Positions 1-9,060 of a stretch of 64,000 nucleotides of DNA are shown here, in pieces. This stretch comes from an uncultured Microbulbifer sp. (lineage in GTDB: Bacteria > Pseudomonadota > Gammaproteobacteria > Pseudomonadales > Cellvibrionaceae), in contig NZ_CANMKV010000024.1 in the NCBI RefSeq assembly GCF_947498635.1, forward strand, positions 1 to 64,000, written 5' to 3'. The notes beneath the pieces are model-generated. The model did not search any database. It was not told where the DNA came from and saw nothing but the letters and a program-made list of their open reading frames with translations. Within the stretch, counting starts at the first letter, position 1. Every line of letters starts with the position of its first letter. Both the position numbers and the translations under genes were made by a program.

Positions 1-1
1 A

Positions 2-17
2 ATTTTCTTAAGAAAAT
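2..17. repeat. 16-bp perfect palindrome
   Basis: ATTTTCTTAAGAAAAT is a perfect palindrome at the very left edge. It lies downstream of the minus-strand stable-RNA promoter at 60-130, so it would be in that transcript's leader. Its role is unknown; its A/T content makes chance occurrence more likely than for a GC-rich palindrome. Confidence 0.4.
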
Positions 18-59
18 CAATCACTTGGAGCTGCCTTCCCGCTGCTGCCTGAGCAGCGA

Positions 60-130
60 GGAGGCGAACTATACGGACTTCAGGGGGGGGCGGCAAGCAC
101 TTTTATGACAAAAGTGTAAAAAAGTTTTCA
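60..130 (-). promoter_or_regulatory. rRNA-type (stable RNA) promoter firing out of the left edge
   Basis: Read on the minus strand: a -35 TTGCCG (91-96), a 17-nt spacer, a -10 TATAGT (68-73), then a GC-rich discriminator TCGCCTCC (60-67) that closely resembles the GCGCCTCC discriminator of E. coli rrn P1 promoters. Upstream of the -35 is a very A/T-rich stretch (97-130) like an UP element, containing a 7-bp inverted repeat (98-104/110-116). In Pseudomonas an rrn operon lies next to tyrS in this position, so a 16S rRNA gene probably begins just outside the window. That last step is inference. Confidence 0.7.
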
Positions 131-154
131 GCCTCGAAATTTCTGAAAAAAGCA

Positions 155-1459
155 TCAACCTTCAAGGGTAAACAGGTGGTACTTTTTCTTGCCGAGACGC
201 ACGATAAAGTAGTGTTCATTCAGCGCCTTATCGCCAGCGAATACAGAAGCCGGTTGTGCATTGGCATCCATACCGACACCCTCACCATTTACCAATACCG
301 CATTGCGTCCCAGCGCATCTTTCACCGGCTTACCGGAGGGCGCCATTCCTGCATCAACCAGCAAGTTAATCAGACTCTGCTCACCAAAATCCTTAGGGAG
401 GATAGACGAGGGCAAACCATCGAGACGCAATTGCTCGAGATCACCAGCCGACAGATCGGTAATATTTCCCGTAAAGAGCGCAGCAGAAATGCGCTCAGCT
501 GCGGCCAGCCCATCGTCACCGTGAACCAAGCGGGTTACTTCGCGTGCCAAAATCCCTTGAGCCTCTGGTTTGCCTGCACGCTCCCGGTCAGCAACCTCAA
601 TAACGTCAATGTCATCAACACTCAGGAAAGTGAAGTAGCGCAAGAATTTGTAGACATCCGCATCCGCGGTATTGAGCCAGAACTGGTAAAACGCGTAAGG
701 GCTTGTGCGCTTGGGGTCGAGCCAGATGGTGCCGCTTTCCGTTTTACCAAACTTTGTGCCGTCCGATTTGGTCACCAACGGCAAAGTTAACCCGAAGACT
801 TTGCCGCGGTGCTGGCGCCTAGTGAGGTCAACACCACCAGTAATATTACCCCACTGATCAGAGCCGCCGATCTGCAGGGTGCAGCTGTTGCGCTTATACA
901 GCTCGGAGAAATCCATGGACTGCAACAACATATAGGAAAACTCCGTAAAGGAGATACCCTCACCCTCACGCTCAATACGTTGCTTTACCGACTCTTTATT
1001 AACCATGTTGTTAACAGAGAAATGCTTGCCTACATCGCGTAGAAAATCGAGCACATTGAGCTCGCGCGTCCAGTCCAGATTATTCGCCACAATGGCGCTA
1101 CTTTCCCCGCAATCGAAGTCGATAAACTGGGAGACCTGGTTTTTCAGTTTTTCCACCCAGCCAGAAACCACATCAGGGGTATTCAGGCTGCGCTCTTGAG
1201 CCTTAAAAGAAGGATCACCGATCAAGCCCGTGGCACCACCGACCAATGCAATCGGTTTGTGTCCTGCCGCCTGAAACCTCTTCAAAGTCAGCAGCGGTAC
1301 TAGACTGCCTATATGAAGGGAATCTGCGGTGGGGTCAAAACCGCAATATAGGGTCCGACTCTCCGACAAATGCTGTGTCAGTTCGCCGTCACCAGTCGCC
1401 TGATTAATTAATCCGCGACGGTCCAAGTCTTCTAGCAGTGTCATGTCGACCCCAGCCAT
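155..1459 (-). CDS. tyrS: Tyrosyl-tRNA synthetase
   Basis: Class I aminoacyl-tRNA synthetase that activates tyrosine with ATP and charges tRNA-Tyr in the cytoplasm. The 434-residue product has the HIGH-type signature HIGSL near residue 49, a KMSKS-type KFGKT near 240, the tyrosine-pocket context YCGFDPTADSLHIG, and a C-terminal S4-like RNA-binding segment (VLVNGEGV region). The ATG at 1459 is preceded by GAGGGG five bases upstream. An in-frame ATG at 1444 is less likely because it lacks that Shine-Dalgarno spacing. The gene is divergent from the M23 peptidase, as in Pseudomonas, and ends just behind the stable-RNA promoter. No terminator is evident. Confidence 0.97.
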   Translation of the reverse strand: MAGVDMTLLEDLDRRGLINQATGDGELTQHLSESRTLYCGFDPTADSLHIGSLVPLLTLKRFQAAGHKPIALVGGATGLIGDPSFKAQERSLNTPDVVSGWVEKLKNQVSQFIDFDCGESSAIVANNLDWTRELNVLDFLRDVGKHFSVNNMVNKESVKQRIEREGEGISFTEFSYMLLQSMDFSELYKRNSCTLQIGGSDQWGNITGGVDLTRRQHRGKVFGLTLPLVTKSDGTKFGKTESGTIWLDPKRTSPYAFYQFWLNTADADVYKFLRYFTFLSVDDIDVIEVADRERAGKPEAQGILAREVTRLVHGDDGLAAAERISAALFTGNITDLSAGDLEQLRLDGLPSSILPKDFGEQSLINLLVDAGMAPSGKPVKDALGRNAVLVNGEGVGMDANAQPASVFAGDKALNEHYFIVRLGKKKYHLFTLEG

Positions 1460-1645
1460 GCTTACCCCTCATATTTAAGCTTGAAAAAGCGCCACCGGCC
1501 GGCGGCAAAATGCGCTGCAACATTACCGAACTTTGTGGCAAATACAAGCGGGTGATATTTCCCCCGTGTGGACAAGAAATACAAACTGAGGAACTAACTC
1601 ATGGCCATATGGGTCAATTACCCAGTGAACCTAGGCGGCTTTTTT

Positions 1646-1653
1646 GCTATAAA
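1646..1653 (+). promoter_or_regulatory. Candidate extended -10 for the M23 peptidase gene
   Basis: TGC-TATAAA (TATAAA at 1648-1653) fits an extended -10 element about 80 nt before the start codon at 1734. A good -35 is not visible. A GGCTTT/AAAGCC hairpin overlaps the element. Confidence 0.35.
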
Positions 1654-1733
1654 GCCCCCTCAATGCCTGTTTTTTAAACACCCATTATTCCAAGCGCAGA
1701 TAACAACGACAGCCGGCGGCGCCCGCTAATACC

Positions 1734-3110
1734 ATGCAGAATCATCGCAAACCGACTTCACGTGTCCGTATAGGCGCCTTGCCCAAACATTTCCCCCGTG
1801 TACATGCATTCACGGCGAGTGCCGCTGCATGTGTGCTGGTGTTGGCGATCTTTATCCCAACTCCAGATGTTGAGGCTAGGCGTATGCCCCTCCCCGTCAA
1901 CCTGACCTCTGCCGAGGAGGTGGTGGAACAACCCGAAAAGGTGGTGCCGTTAACTCCCCGCAAGCCTATTCCACTGGCTGCCGCGGCGACGGAGGCAATC
2001 CAGTCCCTTAGCCTGACAGTGCGTAATGGCGATACCCTGTCCGACCTTTTTAAACGCGCCAAGATCAGTGCTGGCGAGATGTACCAGCTGCTCGGCAGCG
2101 GCAGTGAAGCGAAGAAACTGGCACGCCTAAACCCCGGTGAGGAATTGACCTTCACTGTCGATACGGATGGGAAGCTGCAGCGCCTGGCACTGCAAAAAGA
2201 TCGTCTCAGCCAAGTCAGGTTTACTCGTGATGCACAGAGCCAGTTTCAGCATGACCTGGTTCAGCGGGAGCCCGACAGTCATCCTGCTTATCGCCAAGCA
2301 CTAATCGACAGCTCTTTGTTTGTTGCTGGCAGCGATGCCGGTTTAAGCGACAGCCTGATTATGGAAATGGCGGATGTCTTCAGCTCCGATATCGACTTTG
2401 CCCTGGATATCCGCAAGGGCGACAACTTCAGCGTGATGTTCGAAGAAAAATTTCTCGACGGAGAAAAGATAGGCAACGGCCCAATTCTGGCGGTCAGTTT
2501 TACCAACCAGGGGCAGACTTATAATGCGGTGCGTTATGTCGACGACAATGGCGACGCCAATTACTACACCCCGGATGGCAAGAGCATGCGGAAGGCGTTC
2601 ATTCGCACGCCCTTGGATATCGTGCGTATCAGCTCGCACTTTAACCCTCGACGCCTGCACCCAGTATTTAAATCCCGCCGCCCACATAATGGCACCGACT
2701 ATGCGGCCCCGCGAGGCACGCCGGTTTACTCCACTGGCGATGGCCGTGTGATCGCTTCCGGTTACAGCAAAGCGAATGGCAACTATGTTTTTATCCGCCA
2801 TGGCGAACGCTATGTCACTCGCTACCTGCATTTGACCAAGCGCAAAGTGAAAAAAGGTCAGAGAGTAAAGCAGCGCCAAATTATCGGTACCGTTGGCTCC
2901 ACCGGTTACGCTACCGGGCCACACCTGCACTATGAGTTTCTGTTGGATGGCAGGCACCGCAATCCGGCCACAATTGTACGCAAACTGCCCAAAGCGAAGT
3001 CAGTTCCCTCATCTGAAATGACACGCTTTAAGAACCAAACGCAACCTCTGCTGGCTAAGCTGGAAAATTACCAGGGCCCGGCACTGGCAAAACTCGACGA
3101 CGACAATTAA
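1734..3110 (+). CDS. M23 family murein endopeptidase (MepM/OapA-like)
   Basis: Probable periplasmic D,D-endopeptidase that cuts peptidoglycan cross-links to let the sacculus expand. The 458-residue protein has an N-terminal membrane anchor or signal (about residues 25-45), a LysM/OapA-like segment (VRNGDTLSDLFKRAKIS, about 95-150), and a C-terminal LytM/M23 domain. The zinc ligands are visible: H and D of RPHNGTDY and the HxH of GPHLHYE, plus the conserved GNYVFIRHG strand. The ATG has no strong Shine-Dalgarno sequence (only GGCGGCG upstream). anmK starts 15 bases after the stop, so the two peptidoglycan-related genes are likely co-transcribed, an order I know from Pseudomonas. Confidence 0.92.
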   Translation: MQNHRKPTSRVRIGALPKHFPRVHAFTASAAACVLVLAIFIPTPDVEARRMPLPVNLTSAEEVVEQPEKVVPLTPRKPIPLAAAATEAIQSLSLTVRNGDTLSDLFKRAKISAGEMYQLLGSGSEAKKLARLNPGEELTFTVDTDGKLQRLALQKDRLSQVRFTRDAQSQFQHDLVQREPDSHPAYRQALIDSSLFVAGSDAGLSDSLIMEMADVFSSDIDFALDIRKGDNFSVMFEEKFLDGEKIGNGPILAVSFTNQGQTYNAVRYVDDNGDANYYTPDGKSMRKAFIRTPLDIVRISSHFNPRRLHPVFKSRRPHNGTDYAAPRGTPVYSTGDGRVIASGYSKANGNYVFIRHGERYVTRYLHLTKRKVKKGQRVKQRQIIGTVGSTGYATGPHLHYEFLLDGRHRNPATIVRKLPKAKSVPSSEMTRFKNQTQPLLAKLENYQGPALAKLDDDN

Positions 3111-3125
3111 TAAGCACCCTACTCT

Positions 3126-4235
3126 ATGCCCGATCTTTTTATCGGTCTGATGTCCGGTACCAGCGTCGATGCCATCGACGCTGTATTGGTCGACTTTGGC
3201 GGCGAAGACAAAATTAAGCCGCATATTCTCGCCGCCCTGAACCATCCAATCCATCCCTCTATGCGCGATGCCATCCTGGCCCTGTGTTCCCCCGGACCAT
3301 CGGAACTGGATCGCGCCGGGCAACTGGATCGACAACTGGGCCAGGTGTTTGCCGAGGCGACCAACACTCTACTGGCCCGTGCCGGCATTGAGCCGGATGA
3401 TGTCACCGCAGTTGGCAGTCACGGTCAGACTGTGCGCCACCGCCCGCCTGGCACCGTGAATTCACCCTTCACTTTGCAGCTGGGTGACCCCAATACCATT
3501 GCCGCGCTCACAGGTATCCGCACGGTGGCCGACTTCCGGCGACGCGATATGGCGCTGGGTGGCCAGGGTGCGCCGCTGATGCCCGCCTTTCACCGCGCCG
3601 CCTTCAAAACCGGGGGCAATCGGGCAGTAGTCAATATTGGTGGCATGGCCAATATTACCGAGCTAAACGCCGATGGCAGCGTGTACGGATACGACACCGG
3701 GCCCGGCAATGCCTTGCTGGATTACTGGGTTGGCCTGCACAGAAAACAACCCTTCGACCGAGACGGTGCCTGGGCCACCAGTGGCCGAGCCAATCCCGAG
3801 CTGCTGAACCGCTTAATGTCTAACCCTTACTTCACTGCGGAGCCCCCAAAAAGCACCGGTCGCGAAACATTTAACGCTAGCTGGCTGGAGCAATCCCTGA
3901 CCGGATTAGAACTGGCTCCAGCGGACGTGCAGGCTACTCTGTCGGAAGTCACCGCAGCGAGTATCGCCGAAGCGGTGCATTTATTCGCAGATGGTGGAGA
4001 ATTACTGGTGTGCGGTGGCGGAGCCAGGAATAAAGACCTGTTATCCCGACTGCGAAGACGCTTGCCCACATGGTCGATCGCCGATACAGGAACCTATGGC
4101 ATTGATGCAGACTGGCTGGAGGCGGTGGGCTTTGCATGGCTGGCGCGGCAGACACTACTCGGCCTGCCCGGCAATTGTCCCGGGGTGACCGGAGCCAAAA
4201 AAGAAGCCATTCTGGGAGCTATCTACCCCCCCTAA
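3126..4235 (+). CDS. anmK: Anhydro-N-acetylmuramic acid kinase
   Basis: Converts 1,6-anhydroMurNAc released during peptidoglycan turnover, with ATP and water, to MurNAc-6-phosphate in the cytoplasm. The 369-residue protein has the ASKHA-fold signatures GLMSGTSVDAID at the N-terminus, GSHGQTVRH (about 98), NIGGMANIT (about 178), DTGPGNALLDYW (about 193) and VCGGGARNKDL near the C-terminus. Length matches the family. It directly follows the M23 murein peptidase (15-nt gap), and a second recycling route (AmgK-MurU) is encoded at 42318-44100. It converges with erpA, leaving only 21 bases between the stops. Confidence 0.95.
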   Translation: MPDLFIGLMSGTSVDAIDAVLVDFGGEDKIKPHILAALNHPIHPSMRDAILALCSPGPSELDRAGQLDRQLGQVFAEATNTLLARAGIEPDDVTAVGSHGQTVRHRPPGTVNSPFTLQLGDPNTIAALTGIRTVADFRRRDMALGGQGAPLMPAFHRAAFKTGGNRAVVNIGGMANITELNADGSVYGYDTGPGNALLDYWVGLHRKQPFDRDGAWATSGRANPELLNRLMSNPYFTAEPPKSTGRETFNASWLEQSLTGLELAPADVQATLSEVTAASIAEAVHLFADGGELLVCGGGARNKDLLSRLRRRLPTWSIADTGTYGIDADWLEAVGFAWLARQTLLGLPGNCPGVTGAKKEAILGAIYPP

Positions 4236-4256
4236 AACAGCCAGCAGGTGGGCGGC

Positions 4257-4610
4257 TCAGATTGAGAAAGAGGAGCCGCAACCACAGGTCGAGGAAGCAT
4301 TCGGGTTTTGTACCAAGAAGCGCGAGCCGGCCAGCCCCTCTTCATAGTCCACATTGGCACCCACCAGATAGGGGTAGCTCATCGCGTCTACCAATACCTG
4401 AATACCATCTTTCTCGATAATAGCGTCGTCATCGGCAACCAATTCATCAAAGGTAAAACCGTACGAGAAACCCGAGCAGCCTCCGCCGGTGACAAATACC
4501 CTGAGCTTCAGATCCGGGTTGCCCTCCTCTTCCAACAGGCTCTTGACCTTGGCCACCGCTTTATCGGTGACCACCAGTGGCGCAGGAGAAAAGGATACAG
4601 CTTCTGACAT
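4257..4610 (-). CDS. erpA: Iron-sulfur cluster insertion protein ErpA
   Basis: A-type carrier that receives Fe-S clusters from the assembly scaffold and delivers them to apo-enzymes, notably isoprenoid synthesis proteins. The 117-residue product carries the three invariant cysteines: one in [11 protein letters not shown] (about residue 45) and two in the C-terminal [11 protein letters not shown]. The conserved N-terminal domain ending in [20 protein letters not shown] is typical of the HesB/IscA family, and the FDELVADDD segment favours ErpA over IscA. A monocistronic unit is likely, convergent with anmK, in the same place as in Pseudomonas. Confidence 0.93.
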   Translation of the reverse strand: MSEAVSFSPAPLVVTDKAVAKVKSLLEEEGNPDLKLRVFVTGGGCSGFSYGFTFDELVADDDAIIEKDGIQVLVDAMSYPYLVGANVDYEEGLAGSRFLVQNPNASSTCGCGSSFSI

Positions 4611-4772
4611 AAGTCTCTCTCAACTCATCGGGACATTCGCAACTCGCATAAAAGCTATACAAAGTGCAGCCTCGGGGGCGTCATCTTGCTTAAACCCAGG
4701 AAATCAGTCAAGTATTTGGCGCAACAGACTCCGGCATTAGCGAAAAACGTAGTCCGTTAGTGATAGCCAGCC

Positions 4773-5186
4773 TCAGGAGGCCTCAATCACTGTTTCGTCT
4801 TCGGTGTAACCAATCATCGGGGTCTCACCGGCAGAGCTGAGATCCGCATTGGACAACAGTGCGCCATTGACCTGAGCACCTTTCATCATTTCGATCAGTT
4901 TGTAGTGTACGTTGCCTTCAACCATAGCCTTGGAGGCCAACTCCAGATGGCGAGCTGCGAATACATCACCATTTACATTGCCGTTAATGACCACCTGAGG
5001 TACACGGATCTCTCCTTCGATGACTCCGCCGTCTACGATCTGCAGGCGTGCATCGCTGTCGCTATGGGCCGATACATTACCTTTTACCTTGCCCTCAATA
5101 ACCAGGTTTCCACGAAAGTGGATATCGCCGGTCACTTCCGTCTGGCGCGCTATCAAAGTGGTATGGTTACTACTGGTGCTGGCCAT
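4773..5186 (-). CDS. Bactofilin (polymer-forming cytoskeletal protein)
   Basis: Bactofilins assemble without nucleotide into filaments of stacked right-handed beta-helices and act as scaffolds for cell-shape or polar proteins. From the chosen ATG at 5186 the product is 137 residues: a short polar N-terminus, then about 100 residues of repeating short strands (GDIHFRGNLVIEGKVKGNVSA and following) with the regular glycine/valine spacing of the fold. An upstream in-frame start at 5216 would add ten Lys-rich residues, but GAGAAA before 5186 makes the shorter form likelier. It is downstream of the DUF6776-like gene on the same strand with a 60-nt gap, so it may be in one operon. Confidence 0.87.
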   Translation of the reverse strand: MASTSSNHTTLIARQTEVTGDIHFRGNLVIEGKVKGNVSAHSDSDARLQIVDGGVIEGEIRVPQVVINGNVNGDVFAARHLELASKAMVEGNVHYKLIEMMKGAQVNGALLSNADLSSAGETPMIGYTEDETVIEAS

Positions 5187-5248
5187 AGTTACTTGTTTCT
5201 CTTTTTTTCTTAACATAATCCCTAAACCTCATGCCTCTGGCATCAATG

Positions 5249-5992
5249 CTAGCTTTTCTGTACTAACCAGCCGTAACGCTGCTCAATATTAAAACCTTTG
5301 CGTCCGCTGGACTTGAGCGAAAGCTCCACACCCTCGGGAACAAACCCCTCCGGCAGATGTAGCTCACCCTCAATGTTCTGAAAATACTTAAAACGCAGTG
5401 GAATAGACTCTGCATCCACCTGCTTGGACAAATCCTTTAGAGAGTAGCGCTTTGGCTCTCCGTCCTGACGGCCCACTACGGTGAAGGTAGCCATCCCTTT
5501 AATGACATTGCGGCGCACAGCAGACTGTTGTACCTGCAACTTGTACTGATAACTGCGCGTATCCGCCGTTTGCGAGAGTATGAAGCGGCCAATGGAAACT
5601 CCGTCCTCCCCTTCCGCCGGAGCCATAACCCCGCGGTAGAAGGAAATCTCTTGTTTCAATTCGGCTATCTGACTCTCTTTTTGCACCAGCTCACTACGTA
5701 CGGATTCGCTCGCCTGCTCGCCAATCACCAGGGACTGCTCGGCAGTGGCGGCACGCATACGCAGGGTTTCGTTTTCATTCTTGAGCGCCTCGAGTCGCTC
5801 TAGCACCCTGGTGTACTCCGAGGTCTTCTCATCGAGGTTCTTGCGCAGATGATACTGGCCGGCAAAATAGGAGCCAGCAGAGGTAGCCAATACCACCAGG
5901 GCGACGCCACCTACGGCAATCACGCCGGAGAAGGGACGGTGGGGCACCACTTTCATACGGTACTGCTTGCTGCCTTTCACTTTGAGCTCCAT
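5249..5992 (-). CDS. DUF6776-like membrane protein with coiled coil
   Basis: Function unknown. The 247-residue protein has a short basic cytoplasmic N-terminus, one membrane helix (about 25-47, GVIAVGGVALVVLATSAG), a coiled coil of about 70 residues (about 55-125, heptads rich in E, K, L and R) and a C-terminal beta-rich domain ending near SLKSSGRKGFNIEQRYGW. The layout suggests a periplasmic coiled-coil protein anchored in the inner membrane. It sits between argC and the bactofilin on the same strand. A structural partnership with the bactofilin is a guess from adjacency only. Confidence 0.7.
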   Translation of the reverse strand: MELKVKGSKQYRMKVVPHRPFSGVIAVGGVALVVLATSAGSYFAGQYHLRKNLDEKTSEYTRVLERLEALKNENETLRMRAATAEQSLVIGEQASESVRSELVQKESQIAELKQEISFYRGVMAPAEGEDGVSIGRFILSQTADTRSYQYKLQVQQSAVRRNVIKGMATFTVVGRQDGEPKRYSLKDLSKQVDAESIPLRFKYFQNIEGELHLPEGFVPEGVELSLKSSGRKGFNIEQRYGWLVQKS

Positions 5993-6009
5993 AAAATTCG
6001 CTGGGGCTT

Positions 6010-6039
6010 AACCGGAAAAAACCGGTTGTCGTATTTTTT
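6010..6039 (+). terminator. Hairpin plus T-tract between argC and the DUF6776-like gene
   Basis: AACCGG-A6-CCGGTT (6010-6027) is followed within six bases by TATTTTTTT on the plus strand. Both flanking genes are on the minus strand, so as a terminator it would only stop antisense transcripts. It may instead be an intercistronic hairpin. Confidence 0.3.
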
Positions 6040-6044
6040 TGATT

Positions 6045-7091
6045 TTAAGGCAGCAACGCAGGGCTCTCCAAGCCCAACGTCTCAGTTAAACCAAACATAA
6101 TGTTCATATTCTGAACCGCCTGAGCCGAGGCCCCCTTGGCCAGGTTGTCGATCACCGACATAACCACCAGGGTATCCCGATCCTGTGGCTGCATCACAGA
6201 AATCCTGCACATATTTGTACCGCGCACACTGCGCGTCTGTGGGTGACTGCCGGGGGGAAGTACATCCACAAAGGGCTCATCTTTGTAGCGTTGTTCGAAT
6301 AGGGTTTGCAGTTCCGTAGGCGACAAGCCGGCGCTGGATTTGGCGAAGAGCGTGGCGTGAATGCCCCGAATCATCGGCAGTAAATGTGGCACGAATGTCA
6401 CTTGCGCCGGGCTTGCACCAGAGGGCTGAACCCCGCGCAAGCCCTGTTCGATCTCTGGTAGGTGGCGGTGACCTGCAGCGGAATACGCACGGAAATTATC
6501 ACTATTTTCCGCCAGAATGAGTTCGGTTTTAGCCTGGCGCCCAGCACCACTAGCGCCGCTGGCCGCACTGGCGATCAACTGTGCCGGCTCCACCACTCCC
6601 GCCTCCAGTAAAGGAATCCAACCCAGTTGAATTGCCGTGGGGTAACAGCCGGGACAGGCCACCAGCTGAGCATCAGCGATATCTGCACGATTGACTTCAG
6701 GCAAACCGTAGATCGCCTCTTGGGCCAATGCTGGAGCCGCATGTTCCTGCCCATACCACGCCTCCCAAGCGGGAATATCCTTGAGGCGGAAATCCGCGGA
6801 GAGATCAATGACGCGCACCCCCCGCTCGATCAGTGCCGGCACCTGGGCCTGCGCAACTCCGTGTGGTGTGGCAAAGAAAACAAGGTCACAAGCACACAGC
6901 TGTTCGATATTTGGCTCACAAAAAGCCAGGTCGTAATGGCCGCGCAGGCTGGGAAACTGCTCGGATACGCGTGTGCCATTGAGGGAGCGCGAGGTGATAG
7001 CGGTCACGTCTACCTGTGGGTGTGTCGCCAAAATCCGCAACAGCTCCACTCCCGTGTAGCCGGTGCCCCCGACAATTGCTACCTTAATCAC
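6045..7091 (-). CDS. argC: N-acetyl-gamma-glutamyl-phosphate reductase
   Basis: NADPH-dependent reduction of N-acetylglutamyl phosphate to the semialdehyde, third step of arginine synthesis. The 348-residue protein starts with the Rossmann motif [12 protein letters not shown] (residues 8-19) and has the catalytic cysteine in [12 protein letters not shown] (about 150), the [13 protein letters not shown] loop, and the conserved [11 protein letters not shown] and HLLPMIRGI segments. Length is normal for the type 1 family. It is divergent from the CLC gene with a 96-nt gap and may be the first gene of a minus-strand unit with the DUF6776-like gene and the bactofilin. Confidence 0.96.
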   Translation of the reverse strand: MIKVAIVGGTGYTGVELLRILATHPQVDVTAITSRSLNGTRVSEQFPSLRGHYDLAFCEPNIEQLCACDLVFFATPHGVAQAQVPALIERGVRVIDLSADFRLKDIPAWEAWYGQEHAAPALAQEAIYGLPEVNRADIADAQLVACPGCYPTAIQLGWIPLLEAGVVEPAQLIASAASGASGAGRQAKTELILAENSDNFRAYSAAGHRHLPEIEQGLRGVQPSGASPAQVTFVPHLLPMIRGIHATLFAKSSAGLSPTELQTLFEQRYKDEPFVDVLPPGSHPQTRSVRGTNMCRISVMQPQDRDTLVVMSVIDNLAKGASAQAVQNMNIMFGLTETLGLESPALLP

Positions 7092-7187
7092 CTTGCTAGA
7101 CTCTCCCGATCAATCTGCCAACTGAGACGATAATCATAAAATTAGCCAAGTACTCTACCACAAGCCTCAGACCTTAAAGGATGTGCG

Positions 7188-9008
7188 GTGTCACAGCGCC
7201 CCAGGAATTCACTTAAAAGTACCCTGACCCGTTACTTACCCAAGACGAACGGCCTGGAGCGCATTCGCCTGCAACTCTCCGCCCGGGACGCCCTGGCCCC
7301 TCTAGTTGGGATGGCCTTGATTACCGGAGCACTTGCCGGCGGTGTAACCGTGCTGTTCCGTTTCGCAATGGAGTGGCCGACCACCTTTTTCCTCTCGGTA
7401 CCGCAGAATTATGAATCCCTGACACCACTATGGCGGTTTGCCCTGCCGGTAATCGGCTCGCTGTTAATCGGTATTATTTACCTGCTGCTCAGCCCCAAAC
7501 GCTATGACGTGGGTGTGGTCCACGTGCTCGACCGCCTGTACAACCACCAAGGCAATATGCCGGTGCAAAATGCCCTGCTGCAGTTTTTCGCGGGCGCCAT
7601 CGCCCTAATTAGCGGGCACTCGGTAGGTCGAGAGGGCCCAGCTGTGCATTTGGGTGCGGCCAGTGGCAGCTGGCTGGCGCGCACTCTGCGCCTGCCCAAT
7701 AATTCTGCGCGCAGCCTGCTGGGCTGCGGCGTAGCCGCCGCCATCGCCGCATCCTTCAATACCCCGCTGGCCGGTATGGTATTCGCCATGGAGGTGGTCA
7801 TGCTGGAGTATTCCGTAGCCGGCTTTTTACCCGTCATGCTGGCGGCCGTAACCGGCAGTGCGATTACCCAGGTTACTTTTGGCCGTGAACCAGACTTCAA
7901 TGTCCCCGCAATTCAGTTGAACTCACTGGCAGAACTCCCCATTTTGTTCTTTTGCGCACTGGCCATTGGAGTGCTTGCGGCGCTCTTTATACTGGCCCAC
8001 CGAACCCTCACACGACAGAATACCCGCTCTCCGCTGCTGCGCTTTCTAGTCGTTGGACTGGTAACAGGCACCCTTGGTATTTGGGTGCCGGAGATTCTCG
8101 GCGGGGGGTACGACACACTGCAAATGGCGATGCTGGGGGAGCTGGGCGTAACGACTCTGGCGGTCATTGTTGCGGCCAAACTGGTGGCTACCGCCCTGGG
8201 GTCCGGGCTGGGTATTCCCGGGGGAGTCATTGGACCGAGCCTGATTCTCGGCGCCTGCCTCGGAGGTATTGCCGGGGGCCTTGCCAACACTTGGTTGGGT
8301 GAAAACACCGCGAGCCCTGGTTTTTACGCCATGGTTGGTATGGCCGCAATGATGGCGGCGATGCTCAATGCCCCCCTCGCAGCCCTACTCGCCATTCTCG
8401 AGCTCACTTACAACCCCAATGTGTTGTTCCCCGGCATGATGATGATCGTAGTAGCAACACTAATCAGCCGCCAACTATTCTCCACCCAGGGGATTTACCT
8501 GGAGACGCTTCGCGCTCTGAACAAGGCCGGCACCCCCACCTGGCGCCAGCGGATGCTGAGTGGAGTGGGTGTGGCCAGCCAGATGGACCGACGCTTTGTG
8601 GTCGCTCAACAGGAGGTCAACCTGGAACAGGCGAAAATTTTTATCGCGCAACACCCCCAGTGGATACTGATCGATTTGCCAGACGGAAAGGCTCCTGAAC
8701 TCTTGCGTGCCGTCGACCTGGCCACATTTTTACAGAGCTGTGAAAAAGGAGAGAGCGAAGATCAACTTCTCGAGCAGGAGCAAGAGAGAGAGGGAACAAC
8801 AACACAGATCGACCTGCTGAAAATCCCCGGCGAGCGCAAACAGATGGCCGAGCTCAATTGGCGGGCAACCATGCTGGAAGCTCAGCAAGAACTCAAAAAT
8901 ACCGGGGCCGACGCCCTGTATATCAGTCGCCATCAAAGCGGCCCACTGGACAATCGCATTGCGGGCATTATTCTGCCGCTACAGATCGATAACTTTTACC
9001 GGAAATAA
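7188..9008 (+). CDS. CLC family chloride channel/transporter, extended C-terminus
   Basis: Integral inner-membrane protein moving Cl- (and in exchangers H+). The 606-residue product has about 450 residues of hydrophobic CLC core and a hydrophilic C-terminal region (about 450-606) resembling a divergent CBS-pair domain. The gating glutamate is present in GREGPAVH (about 151) and the second anion-binding loop in GLGIPGGVIGP. The position of the internal proton glutamate (E203 of E. coli ClcA) is valine (PLAGMVFAMEVV), and the GSGIP loop that holds the central serine is replaced by DVGVV, so exchanger activity is uncertain. The GTG start at 7188 follows AAAGGA. Confidence 0.88.
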   Translation: MSQRPRNSLKSTLTRYLPKTNGLERIRLQLSARDALAPLVGMALITGALAGGVTVLFRFAMEWPTTFFLSVPQNYESLTPLWRFALPVIGSLLIGIIYLLLSPKRYDVGVVHVLDRLYNHQGNMPVQNALLQFFAGAIALISGHSVGREGPAVHLGAASGSWLARTLRLPNNSARSLLGCGVAAAIAASFNTPLAGMVFAMEVVMLEYSVAGFLPVMLAAVTGSAITQVTFGREPDFNVPAIQLNSLAELPILFFCALAIGVLAALFILAHRTLTRQNTRSPLLRFLVVGLVTGTLGIWVPEILGGGYDTLQMAMLGELGVTTLAVIVAAKLVATALGSGLGIPGGVIGPSLILGACLGGIAGGLANTWLGENTASPGFYAMVGMAAMMAAMLNAPLAALLAILELTYNPNVLFPGMMMIVVATLISRQLFSTQGIYLETLRALNKAGTPTWRQRMLSGVGVASQMDRRFVVAQQEVNLEQAKIFIAQHPQWILIDLPDGKAPELLRAVDLATFLQSCEKGESEDQLLEQEQEREGTTTQIDLLKIPGERKQMAELNWRATMLEAQQELKNTGADALYISRHQSGPLDNRIAGIILPLQIDNFYRK

Positions 9009-9024
9009 ACAATTTCCAGCTTTT

Positions 9025-9047
9025 AATTTTTTAATTTTTTAATTTTT
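9025..9047. repeat. Tandem AATTTTTT octamers before hemJ
   Basis: Two complete copies of AATTTTTT (9025-9032, 9033-9040) and a third lacking its last base (9041-9047) abut the hemJ Shine-Dalgarno sequence. No hairpin precedes them, so this is not an obvious terminator. Confidence 0.75.
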
Positions 9048-9060
9048 GAGGGGATATTCG

